Part shown: one piece after another, positions 8,334-16,484 of the stretch
How positions within the stretch are numbered: position 1 is the first letter of the stretch
Layout of the letters: every line of letters starts with the position of its first letter
Assembly: GCA_035762545.1 (NCBI GenBank)
Contig: DASTOM010000041.1
Span: 1 to 64,000, forward strand
Origin: JANQRA01 sp035762545
GTDB lineage: Bacteria; Actinomycetota; Acidimicrobiia; Spongiisociales; ZC4RG35
Direction: 5' to 3'
DNA: 64,000 nucleotides
The notes under the pieces: model-generated
Told to the model about the DNA's origin: nothing
Seen by the model: the letters and a program-made list of their open reading frames with translations, nothing else
Database searches by the model: none
Position numbers and translations under genes: made by a program

Positions 8334-9539
8334 TCACCCTGCGAGTCGCTTGTCGCTGGGTGAGCGAAACCGGGGGGTGATCACCGTCCCGTCGAACCAC
8401 TTCTCCAGCCGGGCCAGTTGGTCTTCGACCCGCGCCACGGCCTCGGCCCCCACATCTTCCATCAGCTCGTGGTTGATGGTCCCGTCTCGTCGTTGAGCCC
8501 AACCCCCGACGGCGCGTCCGTCGACCCAGATCGTCGCCCCGGCATTTCCGTTCCCGTCGAAGAGAGCTGGGGTGTGCTCGCCCATATACCAGTCACGCTC
8601 TTTCCAGCCCATCGTTGTGGGGTCCAGCGACGGGAGTGCTGCAACCCACGACTCGGAGGCATCCACCGGCTCCAGGTCGTCGGGGAGCACGTAGGCAATG
8701 CCACCTTCGACTTGCACTTCGACCGCTCCGTTGGCGGCGAGGGCGGGTCTGAGTTGTCGCAGAGGCCATCCGGTCCACCATTTGACATCGATCTCCGTCG
8801 CCGGGCCGAACGCACGGAGGTAGTCGGCGACGAGGAGTGCGCTCGCCTCGTCGACTGACATTTGCGGCATCGGGGCGCCCAGCCATCCCTCCATCGTCGA
8901 CCAGGCGTACTGGCCGCTGATCCAGGTGCCGGCCGGTCGGGTGCGCACGATTCGAGATTCGAGTGCGAGCTGGTTGATCACCCGGGAGCCGGCCCCGGTG
9001 GTCCCCATCAACCTGCCCGCCCGGTTGTAGAACTCGATGCCCTGGCGGAGCGATGGGATGTCGGCGGTCAGGTCCCGGGTGAGCCGCTCCCCATGACTGT
9101 CCAGGGCGGCCAGCACTTTGGGCGTCATCTCGCTCAGGAAGGCGGCGCCGTCGTCGGTGACCTTTCCATCCTCGAGGATCTTGATCGTCCGGCGTCTCTC
9201 CATCTCTCCGAGCCGGGCGGTCGAGGAGTGATGGATGATCGGCAGCTTCGCCCGGTCCGCCACCCACAGGGTGCGTCGCATCCCGAAGACCCGAATCAAG
9301 GACTTCTGGTGGTAGAGAGCCGACTCGAGGTCAGCCACCACGAGCCCGGGAACCCTTGCCTTTAGCGACAGGTACACGGTCGTCGGGTCAGAGGAGTGCA
9401 GAGCAACGACTGAATTGGTCGCATCCACGACGTTGGACGAAGGGATCGCCAGTTGGTGACGCAGGCCGAGTCGGGCCCGGCGCTCGGCTACGTCGATCCG
9501 TCGCATGGCGCCTTGTATAGCTCGTATGGCGGCTGGCAT
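8334..9539 (-). CDS. Winged-helix DNA-binding protein, AlkZ/YcaQ-like
   Basis: A 401-aa member of the winged-helix family that includes AlkZ/YcaQ crosslink-repair DNA glycosylases (PF06224). Typical traits are RRARLGLRHQL at the N-terminus, VALHSSDPTTVYLSL, FGMRRTLWV, and the domain ending with LPSLDPTTMGW and LFDGNGNAGATIWVDGRAVGGW. The ATG at 9539 has a strong SD (GGGAGG, 6-nt spacing); an internal ATG at 9506 gives the N-terminus more typical of homologues. It converges end-to-end with the secreted-protein gene and diverges from osmC. The glycosylase activity is inferred from the family only. Confidence 0.8.
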   Translation of the reverse strand: MPAAIRAIQGAMRRIDVAERRARLGLRHQLAIPSSNVVDATNSVVALHSSDPTTVYLSLKARVPGLVVADLESALYHQKSLIRVFGMRRTLWVADRAKLPIIHHSSTARLGEMERRRTIKILEDGKVTDDGAAFLSEMTPKVLAALDSHGERLTRDLTADIPSLRQGIEFYNRAGRLMGTTGAGSRVINQLALESRIVRTRPAGTWISGQYAWSTMEGWLGAPMPQMSVDEASALLVADYLRAFGPATEIDVKWWTGWPLRQLRPALAANGAVEVQVEGGIAYVLPDDLEPVDASESWVAALPSLDPTTMGWKERDWYMGEHTPALFDGNGNAGATIWVDGRAVGGWAQRRDGTINHELMEDVGAEAVARVEDQLARLEKWFDGTVITPRFRSPSDKRLAG

Positions 9540-9592
9540 TGCCTACCTCCCGAAGCGGTACCCTCGAACCACGCGACGACGAAAGGTCACAC

Positions 9593-10021
9593 ATGGCACT
9601 CGACAGCACAGCCCGCACTCATTGGGAGGGCGATCTGTTCAATGGCTCCGGCACGGCGTCCATGGACAGCGGGGCCGGTGGTCCGCTTCAGGTCACCTGG
9701 AAGGCACGCGCTGAGGAGCATGGCTCAACCACGAGCCCAGAAGAGCTGATCGCGGCGGCACACTCGGCCTGTTACTCGATGGCCTTTTCCAATGCTCTGG
9801 CCAAGAACGAGACCCCGCCGACGAGTCTCGATGTCACCGCCACTGCCACCTTCGTTCCGGGGACCGGCATCACCACCATGGCCCTCACAGTTGTGGGCGA
9901 TGTCGAGGGCATCGACGAGGAGAAGTTCCAGGAACTGGCCCAAGCCGCCAAGAACGGCTGCCCGGTCTCACAAGCCCTCGCCGGAAACGTGGATATCACG
10001 TTGGAGGCGAGCCTGGCCTGA
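9593..10021 (+). CDS. OsmC/Ohr family peroxide reductase
   Basis: This 142-aa OsmC-type protein reduces organic hydroperoxides using two conserved cysteines, seen here in HSACYSMAFS (~62) and KNGCPVSQAL (~126), with the preceding TSPEELIAAAHSAC family signature. It begins at ATG 9593 after AAAGG; the same frame is open upstream but MALDSTARTHWEG is the usual N-terminus. Its stop codon is embedded in a perfect terminator hairpin. Confidence 0.92.
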   Translation: MALDSTARTHWEGDLFNGSGTASMDSGAGGPLQVTWKARAEEHGSTTSPEELIAAAHSACYSMAFSNALAKNETPPTSLDVTATATFVPGTGITTMALTVVGDVEGIDEEKFQELAQAAKNGCPVSQALAGNVDITLEASLA

Positions 10022-10058
10022 GTTTCCGTAGGAAACTCGAACCTGACCAAAGGTCAGG
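10021..10058. terminator. Tandem bidirectional terminator hairpins
   Basis: Two perfect 7-bp stems with 3-nt loops stand back to back: AGTTTCC-gta-GGAAACT (10021-10037) and CCTGACC-aaa-GGTCAGG (10042-10058). They separate the convergent osmC and CGNR genes and overlap both stop regions. No U-tract is present, as is usual in actinobacteria. Confidence 0.75.
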
Positions 10059-10596
10059 CTTGGCGCTTGCGGTAGGCGGCGACGGCTTCTCTCGTCGAGC
10101 ACGTGTTGGAGCAGTGACGGCGGGATCGGTTGCGCGATGTGTCTATGTAGACGTCGGCACAGGTCCCGGAGTCGCATACACCGAATCGGTCCACGCCGTG
10201 CTCGACTATCACGCTGGCCAGACCCATCGCAGTGATGGCGCCAAGCCAGCACACGATCGAGCTCTCTATCGGCTCGAAGTGGAGATGGGGGTGGCCGCTG
10301 TGGGTCGAGAGTCGGGGGGTGGCCCCGTACTGCTCGAGCAGCTTGTTGACGCGCGCTGAGGCGTCGCGCTCGTCGTCCGACTCCATGATCGCGCGGAGCG
10401 CCGACCGCAGTTCTATCACCTCGGTCAGATCTGTCTTCCGGGGCGGCTTCGCCACCCCCTCCCAGAGCTCTCGATAACCGTCGAGAAACTCAATCAGGTC
10501 CTCTGGGGAGTCGAGGGTGTCCGTGGTGACGCCCTGAGTGTTCGTGAGGGCGACGGCTAGCTCGACGGGTTTGGTGGTGTAATGAGAGAAATCCAT
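10054..10596 (-). CDS. CGNR zinc-finger / ABATE-domain regulator
   Basis: The 180-aa protein has an N-terminal helical stress-sensing (ABATE) region with ELVAVALTNT-like and LIEFLDGYREL segments. The C-terminal zinc finger reads CDSGTCADVYIDTSRNRSRRHCSNTCSTREAVAAYRKR. The usual CGNR core is CSNT here, so the finger is slightly divergent although all four metal ligands remain. Family members are thought to be DNA-binding transcription regulators. It is divergent from a 51-aa gene, and the spacer holds an inverted repeat that could be its operator. Confidence 0.85.
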   Translation of the reverse strand: MDFSHYTTKPVELAVALTNTQGVTTDTLDSPEDLIEFLDGYRELWEGVAKPPRKTDLTEVIELRSALRAIMESDDERDASARVNKLLEQYGATPRLSTHSGHPHLHFEPIESSIVCWLGAITAMGLASVIVEHGVDRFGVCDSGTCADVYIDTSRNRSRRHCSNTCSTREAVAAYRKRQA

Positions 10597-10636
10597 TTGA
10601 CTCGTTACGTGAAACGCTCTATCGTAAGGAGTGTAA

Positions 10637-10656
10637 GCGGTAATGGTTCTTACCGC
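10637..10656. promoter_or_regulatory. Inverted repeat, candidate operator
   Basis: GCGGTAA (10637-10643) and TTACCGC (10650-10656) form a perfect 7-bp inverted repeat with 6-nt spacing in the divergent spacer between the CGNR regulator and the small gene at 10691. It may be an operator for the CGNR protein. Confidence 0.35.
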
Positions 10657-10690
10657 AACGAAAAGTTTCAGTTACAGGAAAGGGAACGAC

Positions 10691-10846
10691 ATGTACGACG
10701 TTGCCAGAAGCATTCAAGTAGACCGCCGGCATGAAGCCGACATTCAGAGGTTTGCCTCCAACCTGCCCAGGGAGCGATCTTTGTCGGTGGGCCGCTATCG
10801 CCTGACCGTGTCCAAGCGGTCCGGCCGGCCCATGTCGGCGGCCTGA
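10691..10846 (+). CDS. Small basic protein, unknown
   Basis: A 51-aa product starts at ATG 10691 with an AGGAAAGGGA ribosome binding site; an upstream in-frame GTG (10643) would lie within the inverted repeat and is unlikely. It is Arg-rich (13 Arg/Lys) with no TM segment, no cysteines and no recognisable family. It sits between the CGNR regulator and the DUF1992 gene. Confidence 0.45.
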   Translation: MYDVARSIQVDRRHEADIQRFASNLPRERSLSVGRYRLTVSKRSGRPMSAA

Positions 10847-10876
10847 AGTCGGGACGGCCGGTAGGATCCTTCCTCC

Positions 10877-11080
10877 ATGCCTGTCGGCCACCCCGATTCT
10901 GTCGAAGGCCACGCCGATCGTCTCATCCGTGAGGCGATCGAGCGTGGCGACTTCGACCACCTGAAGGGCACCGGGAAGCCCATCCCCGGCGCCGGCACCA
11001 CCGATGACGACATGTGGTGGGTCCGGGCCTGGCTCGAGCGAAACCGCGAAGGCTCTCAGGACCCGAGCAAGTCCGAGTAG
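10877..11080 (+). CDS. DUF1992 (DnaJ-homologue C28-type) small protein
   Basis: A 67-aa protein with the DUF1992 core RLIREAIERGDFDHLKGTGKPIPG followed by DDDMWWVRAWLERN. The domain also occurs in eukaryotic DNAJC28; its biochemical role is unknown. The ATG at 10877 lacks an SD and lies 9 nt behind TAGGAT (10862-10867), consistent with a nearly leaderless transcript. Its 3' end overlaps the convergent macro-domain gene by 25 nt. Confidence 0.85.
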   Translation: MPVGHPDSVEGHADRLIREAIERGDFDHLKGTGKPIPGAGTTDDDMWWVRAWLERNREGSQDPSKSE

Positions 11081-11577
11081 AGACTCGCATTGTCTTCGTT
11101 GAAGCACACGAAGAGGACGAGATTCACCGCACCGAGCGCACCGGCAAGCCCCGTGACCGTCTCTACGGCGACCCCCGCCGCCGGCTTCTTCGGGTAGCCG
11201 AAGATCCCGGTCGAGATGTTGGGGAACGCCACGGATTCGCAGCCGAGACCGTCCGCCTTCGCCAGGCTGTTCGAGTAGCAGCGGGCGAGGAGCTGGCGCG
11301 CCTCTTCTGGGGGATGTTCCCCGAATACCGGGCCGACCGTGTGGATGACATACCGGCTTGGCAACTCTCCGCCCGTGGTGACCATTGCCTCACCCGTGGG
11401 TAACGGGCCATTGTCGGCGACCCAGGCCTGACACTCGGAGAGGATGGAGGACCCTCCGGCCCGATGGATGGCTCCGTCGACTCCACCCCCACCAGCCAGA
11501 CGGCTGTTAGCGGCATTGACGATCGCATCCACCTCGACGGTGGTGATATCTCCCTGGACGACGCGAAGCGTGGTCAT
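11056..11577 (-). CDS. Macro domain protein (ADP-ribose / O-acetyl-ADP-ribose hydrolase type)
   Basis: The 173-aa single macro domain has the hallmark DAIVNAANSRLAGGGGVDGAIHRAGG, the ADP-ribose loop VAFPNISTGIFGYPKKPAA, and a GEAMVTTGGELPSRYVIHTVGP strand. It resembles MacroD/YmdB-class deacylases that remove ADP-ribose derivatives. I choose ATG 11577 because an upstream in-frame GTG (11613) would put a long inverted repeat inside the coding region. It follows a zinc-ribbon gene on the same strand and probably shares its transcript. Confidence 0.92.
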   Translation of the reverse strand: MTTLRVVQGDITTVEVDAIVNAANSRLAGGGGVDGAIHRAGGSSILSECQAWVADNGPLPTGEAMVTTGGELPSRYVIHTVGPVFGEHPPEEARQLLARCYSNSLAKADGLGCESVAFPNISTGIFGYPKKPAAGVAVETVTGLAGALGAVNLVLFVCFNEDNASLYSDLLGS

Positions 11578-11578
11578 C

Positions 11579-11621
11579 TCGAAGGGTGTCCCGGGCCCCC
11601 ACGGCCGGGACACCCCTTCGA
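11579..11621 (-). terminator. Long near-perfect hairpin between zinc-ribbon and macro genes
   Basis: TCGAAGGGTGTCCCGG (11579-11594) and CCGGGACACCCCTTCGA (11605-11621) pair along 16 bp with a single bulged C and a 10-nt loop. The hairpin abuts the stop of the zinc-ribbon gene and ends 1 nt before the macro-domain start. It may terminate or attenuate read-through, or gate translation of the macro gene. Confidence 0.6.
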
Positions 11622-11622
11622 C

Positions 11623-11820
11623 CTACACAGCAGCCGGGGTGCGCTCCGACTCGCGCTCGAACTGGTTCCGGCTTGCTGTCCCAGACAACCCCTCCTGGGC
11701 CACGAAGCTGACGTGCCCACAGTTCTCACAGATGGTCCTTTCGATACCTGAATTCCGGACAGTGACGGTATCGGTGTGCTCGCAATCTGGACGAGCGAAT
11801 CTGGCCTTTTTGGCAAACAT
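11623..11820 (-). CDS. Small zinc-ribbon protein
   Basis: A 65-aa protein with metal ligands arranged C-x-H (PDCEHTD) and C-x2-C (ICENCGHVSF), then a polar tail. ATG 11820 follows GGGAGG with 8-nt spacing. It shares the pattern CxHxTxT...GxxRxxCExCGxVS with the divergent gene at 12044, so the two are paralogues of a small zinc-ribbon family that I cannot name. Confidence 0.6.
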   Translation of the reverse strand: MFAKKARFARPDCEHTDTVTVRNSGIERTICENCGHVSFVAQEGLSGTASRNQFERESERTPAAV

Positions 11821-12043
11821 CTCGGAGCCTCCCTGGCGTCGAAAAGTCGAATCCGTGAATTCGATTGTCGCGGAGGTCGAATGAATCCGACATGGTTCTG
11901 ACGACCCAGAAATGCGGATCGGTTCCTGAAAGACCCGGAGGCTGTTGGATGGTCTAGTCCAACCTGTCGGCCCAATATGGCCCCTGGCATTCGTGCACCT
12001 CCGTGGTTAGCTTGTCGCCAAGGGAATCCTGTTGGGAGGCAGG

Positions 12044-12418
12044 TTGAAACAGAGGCGGAACTCGGGCTGGTGTTCACACGGCACCACGCTCACCACTATC
12101 ACAGCCGGAATGGCTCGCGAGGTTTGCGAGACTTGCGGACAGGTCAGCCTGCGCTACGTCGAGGACTCAGTCCAGTCGTACCCAAAGCTCTCCCGGATGC
12201 GTCCACCTTCGGACGAGGACTTGCGCGACATCGCTCTCGAAGAGCAGTTGAGTCAGACGGTGCCGCAGAGACGCTGCACGTTCTGCCGGCAACGCGCACT
12301 CTTCATGATCCCGGATGGCCTGGTGTGTGACGAGCACGCCTGGCAGGCAGCGGCCAGGCTCGACTGGGACGTCGCAGACCCCTGGGTGCCGATCCGCATC
12401 GACAAGTCCAACGCGTAG
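12044..12418 (+). CDS. Zinc-ribbon protein, paralogue of the divergent small gene
   Basis: The 124-aa product has two metal-binding knuckles: CSHGTT plus CETCGQVSL at the N-terminus and CTFCRQRALF...CDEHAW in the second half. I choose TTG 12044 because it follows GGGAGG (12034-12039) and includes the C-x-H pair that aligns with the paralogue at 11623-11820; an ATG start at 12110 would delete that ligand pair. Function unknown; a nucleic-acid or protein-binding role is typical for such ribbons. Confidence 0.6.
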   Translation: MKQRRNSGWCSHGTTLTTITAGMAREVCETCGQVSLRYVEDSVQSYPKLSRMRPPSDEDLRDIALEEQLSQTVPQRRCTFCRQRALFMIPDGLVCDEHAWQAAARLDWDVADPWVPIRIDKSNA

Positions 12419-12442
12419 ACACAGCCAACTAGCGTTCCGGTC

Positions 12443-13936
12443 ATGAAGCAGATCCATCATTGGGTCGACGGATCGTTCACGGCAGGCTCGTCGGGCCGGT
12501 CGGGTGCGGTGTTCAATCCGGCGACGGGTGTCCAGACCGGTGAGGTGGCGTTGGCTTCGGCGGAGGACGTCGACCGGGCGGTGGGTGTGGCTGCTCGGGC
12601 GTTCGAGTCCTGGCGCTACTCCTCGTTGACCCAGCGGCAGAACGTGATGTTTGCCTTCCGCGAGTTGGTGGCGGAGCGTCGTCGTGATATAGCCGAGGTG
12701 CTGACCTCCGAGCATGGGAAGACGATCGATGATGCTTTGGGGGAGGTGCAGCGTGGTCTCGAGGTGATCGAGTTTGCCTGCAATATCGCCCATCTGTTGA
12801 AAGGTGACTACTCCGAGCAGGTGTCGACGGGTGTGGACACCTACACCATCCGTCAGCCGTTGGGCGTGGTGGTTGGTATCACTCCGTTCAATTTCCCGGC
12901 GATGGTTCCGATGTGGATGTATCCGATCGCGATCGCGTGCGGGAACACGTTTGTTCTCAAGCCGTCGGAGAAAGACCCCTCGCCTTCACAGTTGGCTGCG
13001 GAGCTTTTGGCTGAGGCGGGGCTGCCCGATGGCGTGTTCAACGTGGTGCACGGGGACAAGGAGGCGGTGGATGCGCTGATCACCCATCCTGATGTGGCTG
13101 CGGTCTCCTTCGTGGGCTCCACCCCGATCGCCCGGTACATATACGAGACCGGCACCCGGCACGGGAAGCGGGTCCAGGCTCTCGGCGGGGCCAAGAACCA
13201 CATGATCGTCCTCCCCGACGCCGACATCGATCTCGCCGCCGACGCCGCGGTATCGGCCGGATACGGCTCGGCAGGCGAGCGCTGCATGGCCATCTCCGCT
13301 GTGGTGGCCGTGGGAGACGCCGGTGATCAGCTCATCGAGGGTGTGCAGACTCGCATCGAGAAGCTCAACGTCGGTCCGGGCGACCAGCCCGGTGTGGAGA
13401 TGGGGCCTCTGGTCACCCGGGAGCATCTCGACCGCGTCCGCGGATACGTCGACGCAGGCGAGACCGAGGGTGCCCTGTTGATCGCCGACGGCCGGGACTT
13501 CGTCGTCGATGGATACGAGAACGGCTTCTTTCTCGGCCCCACGCTGTTCGACAACGTCAGACCAGAGATGTCGATCTACACCGACGAAATCTTCGGACCT
13601 GTCCTCTCCACGGTGCGGACCGAACACTATGAAGACGCCATCAGGCTCATCAACGAAAACCCCTACGGGAACGGCACCGCGGTATTCACCAACGACGGTG
13701 GCGCCGCCCGCAAATTCCAACAAGAGATCCAGGTGGGAATGGTCGGGATCAACGTGCCAATCCCGGTACCACTCAGTTTCTACAGCTTCGGCGGATGGAA
13801 GGACTCGATATTCGGATCCCACGCCATCTACGGGCCGGAGGGAGTCCACTTCTACTCCAGACAGAAAGTCGTCATCTCCCGCTGGGCCGATCCAATCCAC
13901 CGCGGCGTAGACCTCGGCTTTCCCACTCACGCGTGA
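12443..13936 (+). CDS. mmsA: CoA-acylating (methyl)malonate-semialdehyde dehydrogenase
   Basis: A 497-aa aldehyde dehydrogenase of the MmsA/IolA type, which converts malonate or methylmalonate semialdehyde to acetyl- or propionyl-CoA with NAD. Seen: GITPFNFPAMVPMWM, the NAD-site FVGSTPIARYIYE, and the catalytic Cys281 in GSAGERCMAIS. Next to pyrimidine-degrading genes it would handle the semialdehydes derived from beta-alanine and beta-aminoisobutyrate. No SD; ATG lies 7 nt behind TAGCGT (12430-12435), suggesting leaderless initiation. Codon choice shifts within the gene: the first ~650 nt favour G/T-ending codons, the rest C-ending codons. Confidence 0.92.
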   Translation: MKQIHHWVDGSFTAGSSGRSGAVFNPATGVQTGEVALASAEDVDRAVGVAARAFESWRYSSLTQRQNVMFAFRELVAERRRDIAEVLTSEHGKTIDDALGEVQRGLEVIEFACNIAHLLKGDYSEQVSTGVDTYTIRQPLGVVVGITPFNFPAMVPMWMYPIAIACGNTFVLKPSEKDPSPSQLAAELLAEAGLPDGVFNVVHGDKEAVDALITHPDVAAVSFVGSTPIARYIYETGTRHGKRVQALGGAKNHMIVLPDADIDLAADAAVSAGYGSAGERCMAISAVVAVGDAGDQLIEGVQTRIEKLNVGPGDQPGVEMGPLVTREHLDRVRGYVDAGETEGALLIADGRDFVVDGYENGFFLGPTLFDNVRPEMSIYTDEIFGPVLSTVRTEHYEDAIRLINENPYGNGTAVFTNDGGAARKFQQEIQVGMVGINVPIPVPLSFYSFGGWKDSIFGSHAIYGPEGVHFYSRQKVVISRWADPIHRGVDLGFPTHA

Positions 13937-13951
13937 GTTCCGCAGGAACTC
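13935..13951 (+). terminator. Hairpin overlapping the mmsA stop codon
   Basis: GAGTTCC-gca-GGAACTC is a perfect 7-bp stem with a 3-nt loop. It begins inside the TGA (13934-13936) and resembles the osmC terminator. It probably lowers read-through into the ABC transporter genes. Confidence 0.6.
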
Positions 13952-13981
13952 CAGCCTCCCCGACGGGAAGGCGCTAGCTGA

Positions 13982-14830
13982 ATGGGGCGATGGGAGCGGC
14001 TCGGGCCCCGTGCTCGCCAGACCATCTCGGTCATCGGTGTGGTCCTCGCTCTCATCGCCGTGTGGGAGACCTACAAGCTGATCTGGTCGTCGCTGGGATG
14101 GATCAGGCCGGTCCGACCCGACGACGTGGTGATGCCTCACGTGTGGGACATGGTGATCGAGCTCTTCCGTCCTGTCCGGAGAGGTGGCAGCCTGCTGATC
14201 GTCGATCTCTTCGGCAGATCGTTGTGGACACTGCGGGAGGCGATCGCCGGGTTCCTCGTCGGTGGCCTGATCGGATTTGGTCTCGGGGTGTGGTTCGTCA
14301 GGTCCCGACTCGCGGAGCGAGCCTTCATGCCCTACGTCGTTGCCAGCCAGACCGTCCCGATCCTGGCCATCGCACCGATGGTGGTCGTCTGGGGAGGGTC
14401 GGTCGGTTTGTCGCAATGGATGGCGGTGTCGGTGATCGCCGCCTACCTCACGTTTTTCCCGGTGGCGATCAACACACTGCGAGGGCTGCGGTCGCCTGAC
14501 CCCAACAGTCTCGAGCTGATGCGTTCGTACGCGGCTGCACCGAACGACGTCCTCTGGAAGCTCCAGGTGCCGTCGGCGTTGCCGTACATCTTCACCGCCC
14601 TCAAGGTGTCAGCTACCGCAGCGGTGGTCGGGGCCCTGATCGGCGAGCTACCGGCTGGCTTTCAGCATGGGCTGGGCCGAGCATTGCTCACCTTCTCGTC
14701 GCAGTTCGCCGTTCAATCGAAGAAGCTCTACGCCACTGTGATCGTCTGTGCCGCCGTGGGGATCCTCTTCGTCGGACTGATCAGCTTCGCCGAACGCCGG
14801 TTGGTGCCACAGCGAGGGGCGAAGGAATGA
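13982..14830 (+). CDS. ABC importer permease (SsuC/ThiX-like), first of two
   Basis: The 282-aa integral membrane protein has six predicted TM helices and the BPD-transport inner-membrane signature with the EAA-like loop ELMRSYAAAPNDVLWKLQVPSALPYI near residue 180. It belongs to the nitrate/sulfonate/taurine/HMP-type permease family. Together with the ATPase, second permease and lipoprotein that follow, it forms a complete importer. Context in a pyrimidine-degradation cluster suggests uptake of pyrimidines or related bases. The ATGA overlap with the ATPase implies coupling. Confidence 0.88.
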   Translation: MGRWERLGPRARQTISVIGVVLALIAVWETYKLIWSSLGWIRPVRPDDVVMPHVWDMVIELFRPVRRGGSLLIVDLFGRSLWTLREAIAGFLVGGLIGFGLGVWFVRSRLAERAFMPYVVASQTVPILAIAPMVVVWGGSVGLSQWMAVSVIAAYLTFFPVAINTLRGLRSPDPNSLELMRSYAAAPNDVLWKLQVPSALPYIFTALKVSATAAVVGALIGELPAGFQHGLGRALLTFSSQFAVQSKKLYATVIVCAAVGILFVGLISFAERRLVPQRGAKE

Positions 14831-15591
14831 GCGTCGTGAGCGCCCGCGGCGTGGGGAAAGTGTTCGGTCGCGGTGAAGACCAGGTGGAGGCGCTGCGTGG
14901 GATCGACCTGACCATCGAACCCGGGGAGTTCATCTCGCTCATCGGCCCCTCCGGCTGCGGGAAGAGCACATTGCTACGGCTCATCGGGGACCTGACCACG
15001 CCGACCAGCGGCGAGCTCCTCATCAACGGAAAGCAGCCGGCGACTGCCCGCACTGATCGCGACTACGGAATCGTCTTCCAGAAGGCGACACTTCTCGACT
15101 GGCGCACCGTTCAGAAGAACGTCGAGCTTCCACTGGAGATCATGGGGGTCGAGGATCGGACCGGGGCCACCCGGATGCTCGATCTGGTTCAGCTCGGAGA
15201 CTTCGCCGGGCTCTACCCGTGGCAACTCTCGGGGGGCATGCAGCAGCGGGTGGCCATTGCACGTGCTCTCACGTTCAACCCTTCGCTCCTCCTCATGGAC
15301 GAGCCATTCGGGGCTCTCGATGAGATGACCAGAGAGCAGATGCAGCAGGAGGTGCTCAGGATCTGGACCGAGACCGGTACGACCGTCGTCTTCGTGACCC
15401 ACTCGATTCCAGAGGCCGTCTTCCTGTCGACCCGGGTCGTGGTCCTGTCGCCGCGACCGGGTCGAATCAGCGGCTTGATCGAAGTCGGACTGGGTCATCC
15501 GAGAGATGAGGACACCCGGGAGTCGGCTGACTACTACGACAAGGTCACCGAGGTTAGGGAAGCCCTCCGACATCAGGAGAATGGTGGCTGA
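14827..15591 (+). CDS. ABC importer ATP-binding subunit (SsuB/TauB-like)
   Basis: A 254-aa canonical ABC ATPase: Walker A GPSGCGKSTLL (~42), Q-loop VFQKATLLDW (~85), signature LSGGMQQRVAIARAL (~135), Walker B LLLMDEPFGALDEMTREQ (~155) and the switch His in FVTHSIPEAVFLS. It energises the two flanking permeases. It overlaps both: 4 nt with the upstream gene and 11 nt with the next. Confidence 0.95.
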   Translation: MSVVSARGVGKVFGRGEDQVEALRGIDLTIEPGEFISLIGPSGCGKSTLLRLIGDLTTPTSGELLINGKQPATARTDRDYGIVFQKATLLDWRTVQKNVELPLEIMGVEDRTGATRMLDLVQLGDFAGLYPWQLSGGMQQRVAIARALTFNPSLLLMDEPFGALDEMTREQMQQEVLRIWTETGTTVVFVTHSIPEAVFLSTRVVVLSPRPGRISGLIEVGLGHPRDEDTRESADYYDKVTEVREALRHQENGG

Positions 15592-16402
15592 TCAGCGATT
15601 CGTCGATGCTTTCAGCCCTGGTCCGCGCTATCGGGTCAAGAGTTGGCTGCCTCCGATCATTGCCTTCCTTGCCGTGATCGCGGTGTGGGAAACCGCGATC
15701 CGCGTCTTCGACGTCCAGGCTTTCGTGCTGCCGGCTCCGAGCGTCATTGTCAGTCGGTTCTTCGAGACGAGCGACGTGATCTGGTCGGCGGGCCTGGCCA
15801 CCCTGCTGGAGGCCCTGGGTGGCTTGGTCCTTGGCACCTCCCTGGCGGTCCTCGTCGCCACGATGACGGTCCGATGGATCCCGGTCCGTGAAGGGCTGAT
15901 GCCGTTTGCCATAGCCGCCAACTCGGTGCCGATCATCGCCCTGGCGCCGATCGCCAACGGCATGTTCTCGATCACGAGCCCGGTTCCCAAGATGGTCGTT
16001 GTCGGGGTCGTCGTGTTCTTCCCGGTGATGATCAACACCGCCCGCGGCCTTCTCGAGGTCGATCCTGACGAATTGGAGCTGATGCGGTCCTACGCCGCTA
16101 CCCAAGGGGAAGTGATGTGGAAGATCCGGGTGCCCCACGCCCTGCCCTTCTTCTTCAGCGCCCTCAAGGTGGTCTCGGTTCTGTCGATCGTCTTCGCCAT
16201 CGTGGCCGAGTATTTCGGCGGCCCCCAAGATGTGCTCGGCCAGTACATCCTCACCAAGGCCAACCTCTTCGTATATCCCGACGCGTGGGCCGGGATCCTC
16301 GTCGCCTCGATCCTCGGAATCGCCCTGTATGGCGTCGTGCTCGTCATGGAACGACTGGTAATGCCATGGCACGTGTCATTCCGCGCCGCCGACGCTTCAT
16401 GA
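15581..16402 (+). CDS. ABC importer permease, second subunit
   Basis: The ~273-aa permease is homologous to the one at 13982 (EAA loop ELMRSYAATQGEVMWKIRVPHALPFF), with six predicted TM helices. ATG 15581 is adjacent to CAGGAG, and GTG 15584 immediately after it has better SD spacing; either start gives nearly the same protein. Two distinct permeases indicate a heterodimeric channel. It ends 83 nt before the binding-protein gene, which has its own AAGGAG. Confidence 0.9.
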   Translation: MVADQRFVDAFSPGPRYRVKSWLPPIIAFLAVIAVWETAIRVFDVQAFVLPAPSVIVSRFFETSDVIWSAGLATLLEALGGLVLGTSLAVLVATMTVRWIPVREGLMPFAIAANSVPIIALAPIANGMFSITSPVPKMVVVGVVVFFPVMINTARGLLEVDPDELELMRSYAATQGEVMWKIRVPHALPFFFSALKVVSVLSIVFAIVAEYFGGPQDVLGQYILTKANLFVYPDAWAGILVASILGIALYGVVLVMERLVMPWHVSFRAADAS

Positions 16403-16484
16403 TCTGGAAACACTCGACCGCATGATGCCGCAACATTGCTACGGGTAATCTCCGCGGCCTGCCTCTAGGAAGAAGGAGAAATCG

